Of a DNA stretch of 28,198 nt, positions 8,840-16,712 are shown piece after piece. The position numbers and the translations under genes were made by a program. The notes under the pieces are model-generated. The model had not been told where the DNA came from, ran no database searches, and worked only from the letters and a program-made list of their open reading frames with translations. The stretch's first letter is position 1, and each line of letters opens with the position of its first letter. This stretch comes from Stramenopiles sp. TOSAG23-2 (taxonomy: Eukaryota; Sar), in contig LT649405.1 in NCBI GenBank assembly GCA_900128395.1, positions 1 through 28,198 of the forward strand, written 5' to 3'.

Positions 8840-9397
8840 ATGGATAATCAACATATACATAATTTATTCCAATCTTCACTAAATGCGCAGCGATGTGTAC
8901 AAAAAATGTTGTATCAAAAATTATGTTTTTTAAACTTACTATTATAACTCTTGTACCGAATCTCTTGACATCCAAGCTAATCAAACTTTCGTGAAGATTG
9001 CGGGATTAAATCTGTTTGAAATTGTCATTTTTATGAGAAAAATCTACCATATTTGTGGACAACATATCTGATTTTCACCAACAAAACGCTGTGTGTAGCT
9101 TCAAATTTTTGTACGGCATTTCCAACAGATATCAGTATTATTACTAAACAAAAGTTCTTGCATAATGTCATTAAGACGCCTTTTTATGTAACTACCCATA
9201 ATAACCAAGCAATTAGCAAACGATTGGTGGATAGTCTTCTGTCCCAAGTATGGTATACAATAATAGAACAACAAAGCATGTTAACAAACAAAACATTTAA
9301 AGCAATCTCACAGGATACATTTGAAAAGTTTCCAAATTACATTATTAGAGGAAATTGTACAATTCGTGATTGTGGGGTATATTTATTTTTGTTGTGA
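8840..9397 (+). pseudogene. Possible degraded coding sequence, family unknown
   Basis: Three open stretches follow each other on the plus strand. One starts with the ATG at 8840 and runs about 35 codons in frame 2. The second is in another frame from about 8946 to 9068. The third is again in frame 2 from 9020 to 9397, with no ATG near its start. The last part (NKTLCVASNFC..., ending in GNCTIRDCGVYLFLL) has protein-like composition, but I recognise no family. The pattern fits a gene broken by at least two frameshifts next to the inverted-repeat array, perhaps the remains of a mobile element. Chance open frames remain a real alternative. Confidence 0.25.
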
Positions 9398-9539
9398 AAG
9401 TACATATGTGATGCCAAATGTTAATTTCTCTATTTTTCTCTAATTAAGGAAAAGCTAATAAATTGCACTGCCTCATTTTTATCTACAGTTTGGTATACTT
9501 TTAAATATAAATATATAGGAATATAATTAAAATAATCCC

Positions 9540-9640
9540 TTTTTTCCCTTCTTTTTCCCTTTTTTTGTGCCCCTTGCGCCTTCGGCGCTGGTTTTTTTAT
9601 GCCCCTTGTGCCTGGCCAAAGCCGTGGAAGGTGGTAGAGA
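9540..9640. repeat. GC-richer island with repeated 20-nt unit and hairpin
   Basis: Within an AT-rich spacer, the minus strand reads GGC(A/G)CAAGGGGCA(T/C)AAAAAAA twice (about 9596-9615 and 9563-9582). The 13-nt perfect hairpin GCGCCTTCGGCGC lies at 9576-9588 between and overlapping them. The composition is unlike the surroundings. It could be a small mobile GC cluster or a structured RNA end. The minus-strand open frame over it (9430-9666) looks non-genic. Confidence 0.5.
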
Positions 9641-9937
9641 GAGTAGAGGATTTTCCGGGATTTCAAAACATAAACGTCTAAGTATCATAATTTAGTATAC
9701 TAATTTATCCTATTAGATTTGAATAAAACACAAAAACGACCATTTCTTCTCTGCACCTCTCGCGAAATTTTTATTTGTGAGACCGAAAAATTAATATCAG
9801 TAGCTACCAGGTATAGCATGGCAATACCATTAATATTGGGAAGAAAGAAAAGATAGTAATCACACACATCGCCAGATATTGCTGGATGATTGCAAAAAAC
9901 TACATGTAGTCGTCTCTCAATCAAACAGAAGAAGATT

Positions 9938-10091
9938 GTAGCATTTAATCATAGAAGAAGATTCTAGGTGTAGAGATATATATATAAGCATTTAATCATA
10001 GAAGAAGAAGAAGATTGTACGCTTCTCTCTCTCTCTGTATATATATATATATATATAAATACATTATTGATTGAAAAAACGTCTTTCACCA
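9938..10091 (+). promoter_or_regulatory. Leader/promoter of the Dicer-like gene with duplicated GAAGA block
   Basis: The block GCATTTAATCATAGAAGAAG occurs at 9941-9960 and 9988-10007, flanked by GAAGATTGTA. It is followed by a CT run (10023-10036) and a TA run (10039-10056) ending about 35 bp before the ATG. Other genes here (DUF3089, Sec6) also have TA plus CT/GA runs close to their ATG, so a short leader with a TATA-rich core promoter is plausible. Confidence 0.35.
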
Positions 10092-13000
10092 ATGAATAAT
10101 TTACCAACAACAACGATCCCACAATTGCCAACAGATTTTCCATTATCTGAATTATATGATGTATTGGAAAAAGTGAATATTATGATTCCAAATGGTAAAG
10201 GCCATTCGGTTGTGTTAAATCCACGTGCACAGGAAATACAATTTATGATAACATCCATTAATGTTATTTTAATCGATAATAATTACGTTTGTTTAGCAAA
10301 TTTTACCTACGATGAAGAAAAAGTATTGTTAGAAATACCAAATAGTGGATTTTGGTGTTCCTTTAAACGTGTTGTGGATGTCCTGTTGTGCCAAGAAACA
10401 GCTGAAAGAACTTTGAAGAAGCTTGCGGACATGGGATATGAAGGTTTTCATCCTGCATATTTTAATCGTGGTGCGAATAATAATCGTAAATTAAGAAGAC
10501 CAGCAAGTGTTCCAGTTGCTGCTTCACAAGTTCCACCTCCACGAGGTCCACAACAACTACCAATGGCACCAAATTTACCACCACAAGGTCCAAGAGGTGG
10601 TCCACGAGGTGGTCCACCTAATGATGATGACGACGATAAACAAAAAGAAGGAGATATTAACCCTGACTTGGTTTTTAAAACACGCAAACAAAAAAAAACA
10701 AATAACAAGAATACGGAAGAAGATAAAGGACATCAATATAAAAAGGAACAACAACAACGACACCAACAGCAACGACATATAAAAAAAACGGAGCCCAAGC
10801 AACAACCATGGGGTATGCAAACGAAAAAATCACCATGGGGACAACAACAAACAACGACTAAAAGCGAAAAACCTGTAAAACCATGGGGACTGCAAATGAA
10901 TGAATCTGTAAAACCATGGAGTGGAAAGAAATCAACCTCAACACCATGGGGACAAACAGCGACAGCTTCTAGTAAAAGTACATGGGGTACAACATTAAGA
11001 AAATCAGATGAAGAATATACTACGACCAAAAATATAAATAAAACAAAGACGCAAATGAAGGATATTTATTATGAAGGGACTAGTAGTGATGATTATGACG
11101 ATTATTTCTCGGAAGAAAACGATATCAATAATGGCGAAGAAAGTGAAAAGTTGCAGAGGGAAGAAAAAAATGATTTTCGTAATTCCATTTCTAACCCTCC
11201 TAACAACATAACCAAGAAAAAGAAAAAGAAAAAGAAAAAGAAAAAAGAGGACAAGACCCCAGTAATACTACAAAGTTACGAACCTATAATCAAACCGTCT
11301 GTAACAACAGCAACCACATTATCGTCGCATGGCGACAATGAAAGGAAAGAAAATCGTAAAGATTCGTTGCAAGATTCAAATGTGAGTCTGATCCAAAACG
11401 ACGCTGATATAGAGAAATCAGGTAACAATGATGACTTGATTCCAGAGGAAGGTAAAGTACGTCTTGGGACAGATATTTATGATGGTGCAAAAGCAATTAA
11501 AAAAATGTTGGCACATATGAGTGAAAAATATGATGAGATATTTAAACGTGATCGTACAAAAGAAGTTATTCCACTTGAACCAAATGATAAACAAGTCATA
11601 ATTGATTGTTTAAAATTTGATCCATCTGTTGACAATACCAAGATTCGTAACATTATGTATGGTAGATTTCCTAGTTTTCAATATGTTCAAATTAAATCGC
11701 GTCAAGGGAAAGCGAGAAAAGAAATATGGAAAAGACAAGATCGTGAAGAATCGTTTAAATATTTGCAATTTCCACTCAAATTTGGAAACTACAAGTCGAA
11801 AGTATGGGAGTTCATAAACGTTGATGACTTTAAAAACTATATTTACAATGAAAGGCGAATGGAAAATTGGCATTATAGGAAAGGAAAAGATGATGATAAG
11901 TTTTTGCAACATTGGTTTGTGACTTGGCAAAAATTAAAACGCACGGCATTGAAAATCCAACGCTGGTTCAGAAATTGCAAAAAGTATGATTTTTGGGGAA
12001 AAGAATTTACTGTAAGTCTTCAAGGCGATGCAAATAAAAAAAGAATTCATTTCATTCGCAAAGTAACAATATACAAAATTCCTCAGATATTGTATGAAGA
12101 GTATGATGCTGCAGGTAATAATTATGAATTGAAGCAATTTAAGAAGTCAAATGCAGTGCCAAATATGGATTTACTAAATCCAGGCATTCCAGGAGTGCAA
12201 CACAATATGCCGAAGCGAGAATATGACACGATATCACCATCCATGGTGGTACATCAACGGCATAAAAGAATTACTACATCGATTATTGATGAATTTGTAA
12301 GGCGTGATGTAAATTACAGAAAGTTCATTAATCACGTAAAAAATCGATCGGGAATTTATTTAAATGAAGCTGATCAAACGGATTTAATTAAACGCGGAGT
12401 GAAAGACGTAGACTTGGATACCTTTCAAAAAGAAGTCTTACTATTTACGATCAAAAGCAATCATGTAGGTATCGATCCGAATCTTGCTGTCACGTTGCCT
12501 GGTCTTACGAAGAGAAAGAAGTTAAATGAATTCCACAGTGAGCCTGGTTTATTTATTCCTGCAAAAACACCAGATAATAAAATTATTGGTGCGCAAATAA
12601 AGATATATAAGAACTCGGGGTGGAGAGAGCATACGTCAAAAAAATCTGAGATCGATAAAAAGTATGTTTGGTGGGGAAATAGCCTTTCCAATTCTGAACA
12701 ATGCGAATCTTACAATATTATCATGCGCGATTGCAAAGGTGTTGGACGTGTTGAAGATCCATTATTTTGCTGGCGAAATTTTGATCAACCTGCAAGCGAC
12801 GTAAAGACCATTGCGCTTTGTGAAGGCGCTTTGAAACCTGCGTTGGCATATTATTTTGCTAAAGATCGCGACTTTCGTTTTTTTGACAACCCGTCGAACA
12901 ATGATGATGATGATGATAATAAAAACGATGATATGGAGCGAAATGATATTCTTGGAGATACTACTTATAAACCGATTGATGCATGGGTTGGTGTAGTAGG

Positions 13001-16000
13001 TGGTGCATTCGAACACAATCGCGTTATGTTAAAATCGTATTTAAATCACTTTCCAAACTTGCAAAATGTAGTCATTGTTCCAGATGCAAATGCCGTCATG
13101 TTGGATGTGAAAATGTCACAGGGTGGTGTTTTAATTAATTTAGTAAAAGAAATTTTAAAAACTCGAAATGTATTGTGCCAAGACATGGAGATGACAGAAG
13201 ATTCGATTTTAGTGGCAACATGGCCGGAACAAAAGAGTCAGGATGAAAATGTGGAAGCGTTAGATATTGATGATTTATTAATGGTTCCAAGAAATATTAA
13301 CAAAATATCCATTATACCATGGAAACAATTTATTGAAGATGTCCATAATCTCGCTGATAAAAACGTCTCAAAAGAAGCGATTGCAGAATATGTGAAGGAA
13401 ACATACGCTAGTCGCCCAAGAGGTCAAAATCATGGCTCTACAATAATTGTCCCAGGAGACGATCTCATTGCATTACCTGAAAGCTCAAGGTTGAAAAAGA
13501 ATACAACAAATAGCAGCGATGCAATGCTTACGAATAATATTGGAAAAAAAGAGGACAAGAATGATCGTAAAAGTTTAGATCAAATGAAAGTCAGTAAAAC
13601 AACTTCATCGATATTACCTTCAAATGTTGTTTCTGTCAAGCCATCATTATCAAAAGTATCGAATATAGCAAATAAAATCGACTTGGGCAATAAATGTTTC
13701 TACACAATTGATGGTATAAATCAATATCGCTTTTCTTTATGCAAGAAATATGAAGTTGAATACAACACGGCATTCGGTCCACCAGAACAACAACATAATA
13801 CAATGAAAGATCAAATGTATGTTGACATCAAAGAACAAAACTTTTGGATTGATTGTTTGCGTTATCACGATGATTCGGTGAAAAAGTTGGAAAATTTAAA
13901 GAAAGTAATCTATGGATACGGAAATAAAAAAGGCGATGGTGCAACGTTGGAGCATTTTGCATCGGTCTTATTACTAAAAGAAGATGAAAAAGGCAATATT
14001 AGTAAAATTACATTTAGTATGAAAAAAATTATGAAAAAGCTAGGAAAAATTCTGAATAAAAATTTGAACTTGCAACCTGCAAAAGTAAAAAAGAAAAGTC
14101 AACCAGACAAAAATGTTAAATGTACTCCATCAAAAGCTCCATCACCAAAGGCCATTGAAAAAAACAGTGATTATGCTAAATATACTTCTGATACGCCAAC
14201 ACAGATGGATGAAAAGAAAACGACGAAAACACCTGGAATAAAAATGTACCGCTATTTGGTTGAAGTCTCGAAAACGTATCGAGGAGAGAAGATTCCATTT
14301 CAACAGCAAAATTGGCATTATGTTACATCAAAACCAGCCCTTCTTATTAAGAATCCATGTACCTGGGATACAACAGTATCGCAGTTGACAGACCGGGGTA
14401 CATATGAAGAAAAAAGAGGCCAGTACGACATTGAGGAAAATCAGAGGTACGATCGAAAGTTGGTACATAAAGTAGAAATTCTTAACGACGGGAAACCTTA
14501 TGAAATTCCATGGGATGATGACAATATAAGAAAACAAATTGTACATGCAGATTTGCTATTTTCAAAAGATTCAAAAGACTTCAGTAAATCTGCTACAGAA
14601 TCGAATTGGGTGTATTACATGCCGGATCTTTACAACGATGGTAACGATAATGAGAGTTTTCTTTGTTCCTTGAATAAATTACTTTCCAGTGATATTCATA
14701 AGGTATTTGATGGATTGAATGAAGAAACTGGTAAATTCAAAATTAATTCAAAGGTCTACAGCTCCATTCTTTTCTATAATCCTACATGCAATTTAATTGG
14801 TATTTGCAATCCAAGAGACAAATCGGAATATAAATCATTAAGAAGTCAGTGCTACCGAAAAGGCAAAAACTCAATTAGCTATAAAACTCATTATAGCAAG
14901 AAAGGATATAAGTTAATACATGAAAAACAGATGTTTCTACCTTTGCGTGGATTTCCAAAGACAAACGAAAAGATAGATATGATACCAGCAGAACTATTGT
15001 ACTTTCATTCCAAATTGACTACAAATCATTTTAAAACGTTGGATTTGTTGAAGAAATGGCATAAAGATGTTTTGCTTGGTGGTGAATTTTTACGAGTTGA
15101 AGGCAGATGGAAAAAAAAATTAACTGCTTCATTAAGTTCAAGTGGATTTGATTTTAAGTTGAAAGATGAGCGGTTGAATAAAGAAGTCAACATACACAAA
15201 TCATTTAGAGCTTCTCGTTATCCCGCAATGGATGACAATGGAAAAGATTTTTTAAATTATGAACGGTTGGAAACGCTTGGCGATGCTATTTTAGGATATT
15301 GCCTTGCAAGCCTTTTAACGTATACCTTTAAAAGTAACACTGCCTATGTTTGTTTCGTTCTACAAGCATTGTCTAGAAACAAAATATTGGCTGCGATCAA
15401 TCGGAAATTCAATATGTATTCCTTTTTGCAACATGTGGATTTGCCAAAAGATATAAATTCTCCTGGATTAAAAGATAAAATTTTAGCTGATCACGTTGAA
15501 GCATGGATTGGAGGGAAATATTTAGATACAGATATATCAGAAACACGTGCATGTATAGCTCATATGTTTTCTATCTGTACAGCAGAAGATTTATTTGAAT
15601 GCCTTGAAGATATGGAAACGGTGGAAAATACGATTTCATTTTCAACGGAGATGCGCAATTATATTGTCGATGTCGTGCATAGTTGGTCAAATCCGCGAAG
15701 TAGATTTGACAGTATTGCCCTTCAAAAGAAATTCGATATGAAACATCAACAATGGCTCTCCGAGTTACTTACAACAAGCAAATTAAAGCCACGAAACAAA
15801 GCAATGCAAATTGACGAGCATGACAATACCATTTTTAAGCAACACATCAAAAGATTGTCGAAATATTTGCCAGAACAAATAAACGTAAACACAGCATATT
15901 TAGCTATTTGCGACAACTTAATATCTCGCAAATTATCTCATGTTTTGAATATGTGGGGAAATCAACTTTTAAAACTTGTCGCAGTCGAATTTGCATTTAA

Positions 16001-16577
16001 TAAGAAATATGAATATATTGATTATCCTGACAAATATTATAAAAAACTCAATCCTGGCGATATTCATGGTTTTAAAAAGTTGTTCAGTTTTACTAAATAT
16101 CAAGATTCATGTGCACGATATGTATTTGAAGGGAGATTATTACGTAACATCCAAAAGATTACGGATGGTATAAAGGATACTGCAAATGATTTGCAAAATG
16201 AGGATCAAGTAAATGAGCGACATAGGCAAGCTGATTCCTTATTGAGAAAGAAATTTTATGTATTTGGTGCCTTTCTTGATGTATTTGATAGTAAAAATGT
16301 CAGTGGTAAATGTTCCAAGCTGTTTTTTAAAGACATTGTTATTGAAAGAATATTAAATGACTATGAATATTTAAGGACTGATTTTAGTCCTAGCAATCAA
16401 AGGAAAGTTTACAATGATGTTATGAAAAAAAGTTACCCTGGAAACAAACGAGTCATTGATCTAGAAGTTGATAGATTGAATAATTTGAATTTAGCTGATA
16501 TTTTTTCACATACTAATAATGATGATGGTAATAACAGTGATATTGTTGGAATAAAAAGAGAAGAGAAACTTGCGTAA
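10092..16577 (+). CDS. Dicer-like protein with WG repeats and Toprim/DUF3854 primase-type domain
   Basis: The 2161-residue single-exon product starts at the first ATG (10092). In order: an unrecognised N-terminal domain (1-130); a Pro/RGG-rich stretch (148-177); six Trp in PWG/PWS/TWG motifs (W240, 249, 265, 276, 286, 298) in a Ser/Thr/Lys/Gln-rich disordered region; a poly-Lys run (about 374-386); an IQ-like motif (IQRWFRNCKK, from 622); a DUF3854/CyRepA1-like Toprim region with PGLFIPAK (818), KYVWWG (858), ALCEGALKP (E911), VVIVPDANAV (D998) and DIDDLL (1058); a platform/PAZ-like part ending SYKTHYSKKGYKLIHEKQMF (1596-1615); and RNase III. The RNase III domain has ERLETLGDAIL and ADHVEAW, giving the four catalytic acids E1727, D1731, D1800 and E1803. 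A second RNase III-like domain reads LNMWGNQLL, with N1953/N1957 in place of Glu/Asp, and FGAFLD near 2059. It probably cuts dsRNA for silencing. No DExD/H helicase motifs or dsRBD are seen. The Toprim module could bind or prime nucleic acid; this is inference. Confidence 0.85.
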   Translation: MNNLPTTTIPQLPTDFPLSELYDVLEKVNIMIPNGKGHSVVLNPRAQEIQFMITSINVILIDNNYVCLANFTYDEEKVLLEIPNSGFWCSFKRVVDVLLCQETAERTLKKLADMGYEGFHPAYFNRGANNNRKLRRPASVPVAASQVPPPRGPQQLPMAPNLPPQGPRGGPRGGPPNDDDDDKQKEGDINPDLVFKTRKQKKTNNKNTEEDKGHQYKKEQQQRHQQQRHIKKTEPKQQPWGMQTKKSPWGQQQTTTKSEKPVKPWGLQMNESVKPWSGKKSTSTPWGQTATASSKSTWGTTLRKSDEEYTTTKNINKTKTQMKDIYYEGTSSDDYDDYFSEENDINNGEESEKLQREEKNDFRNSISNPPNNITKKKKKKKKKKKEDKTPVILQSYEPIIKPSVTTATTLSSHGDNERKENRKDSLQDSNVSLIQNDADIEKSGNNDDLIPEEGKVRLGTDIYDGAKAIKKMLAHMSEKYDEIFKRDRTKEVIPLEPNDKQVIIDCLKFDPSVDNTKIRNIMYGRFPSFQYVQIKSRQGKARKEIWKRQDREESFKYLQFPLKFGNYKSKVWEFINVDDFKNYIYNERRMENWHYRKGKDDDKFLQHWFVTWQKLKRTALKIQRWFRNCKKYDFWGKEFTVSLQGDANKKRIHFIRKVTIYKIPQILYEEYDAAGNNYELKQFKKSNAVPNMDLLNPGIPGVQHNMPKREYDTISPSMVVHQRHKRITTSIIDEFVRRDVNYRKFINHVKNRSGIYLNEADQTDLIKRGVKDVDLDTFQKEVLLFTIKSNHVGIDPNLAVTLPGLTKRKKLNEFHSEPGLFIPAKTPDNKIIGAQIKIYKNSGWREHTSKKSEIDKKYVWWGNSLSNSEQCESYNIIMRDCKGVGRVEDPLFCWRNFDQPASDVKTIALCEGALKPALAYYFAKDRDFRFFDNPSNNDDDDDNKNDDMERNDILGDTTYKPIDAWVGVVGGAFEHNRVMLKSYLNHFPNLQNVVIVPDANAVMLDVKMSQGGVLINLVKEILKTRNVLCQDMEMTEDSILVATWPEQKSQDENVEALDIDDLLMVPRNINKISIIPWKQFIEDVHNLADKNVSKEAIAEYVKETYASRPRGQNHGSTIIVPGDDLIALPESSRLKKNTTNSSDAMLTNNIGKKEDKNDRKSLDQMKVSKTTSSILPSNVVSVKPSLSKVSNIANKIDLGNKCFYTIDGINQYRFSLCKKYEVEYNTAFGPPEQQHNTMKDQMYVDIKEQNFWIDCLRYHDDSVKKLENLKKVIYGYGNKKGDGATLEHFASVLLLKEDEKGNISKITFSMKKIMKKLGKILNKNLNLQPAKVKKKSQPDKNVKCTPSKAPSPKAIEKNSDYAKYTSDTPTQMDEKKTTKTPGIKMYRYLVEVSKTYRGEKIPFQQQNWHYVTSKPALLIKNPCTWDTTVSQLTDRGTYEEKRGQYDIEENQRYDRKLVHKVEILNDGKPYEIPWDDDNIRKQIVHADLLFSKDSKDFSKSATESNWVYYMPDLYNDGNDNESFLCSLNKLLSSDIHKVFDGLNEETGKFKINSKVYSSILFYNPTCNLIGICNPRDKSEYKSLRSQCYRKGKNSISYKTHYSKKGYKLIHEKQMFLPLRGFPKTNEKIDMIPAELLYFHSKLTTNHFKTLDLLKKWHKDVLLGGEFLRVEGRWKKKLTASLSSSGFDFKLKDERLNKEVNIHKSFRASRYPAMDDNGKDFLNYERLETLGDAILGYCLASLLTYTFKSNTAYVCFVLQALSRNKILAAINRKFNMYSFLQHVDLPKDINSPGLKDKILADHVEAWIGGKYLDTDISETRACIAHMFSICTAEDLFECLEDMETVENTISFSTEMRNYIVDVVHSWSNPRSRFDSIALQKKFDMKHQQWLSELLTTSKLKPRNKAMQIDEHDNTIFKQHIKRLSKYLPEQINVNTAYLAICDNLISRKLSHVLNMWGNQLLKLVAVEFAFNKKYEYIDYPDKYYKKLNPGDIHGFKKLFSFTKYQDSCARYVFEGRLLRNIQKITDGIKDTANDLQNEDQVNERHRQADSLLRKKFYVFGAFLDVFDSKNVSGKCSKLFFKDIVIERILNDYEYLRTDFSPSNQRKVYNDVMKKSYPGNKRVIDLEVDRLNNLNLADIFSHTNNDDGNNSDIVGIKREEKLA

Positions 16578-16712
16578 AAAACTCTTATATATAAAATATT
16601 TTAGTATTAAACTTTAATTATAAAAATACGAATATTAAAAATGCATTCCATGTGTGTGATATTGTTTTACAAGCGCGCGCACACACATACACATAAACAA
16701 AACACCTTTCTC
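16578..16712. other. Convergent intergenic spacer
   Basis: Short 3'-to-3' spacer between the Dicer-like and MATE genes, with a GC/CA dinucleotide run at about 16673-16690. No other feature is seen. Confidence 0.5.

Noticed and set aside
9430-9666. Minus-strand 78-codon frame with a Lys/Pro-rich product
   Set aside because: Its composition comes directly from the GC island and T-runs; no start context or homology.
10071-10091. Extension of the Dicer-like protein by seven codons from a TTG
   Set aside because: Eukaryotic translation should start at the ATG at 10092; TTG starts are not expected.
10448-11029. Long minus-strand and alternate plus frames inside the 5' part of the Dicer-like gene
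   Set aside because: They are shadows of the repetitive RGG/WG coding region (CCACGAGGTCCA and CCATGGGG repeats).
10092-16577. Viral or giant-virus origin of the Dicer-like gene
   Set aside because: Poly-Lys and IQ-like motifs and a primase-type domain are suggestive, but no capsid, polymerase or other viral gene lies nearby, and AT content matches the host genes. Left as a question rather than a call.
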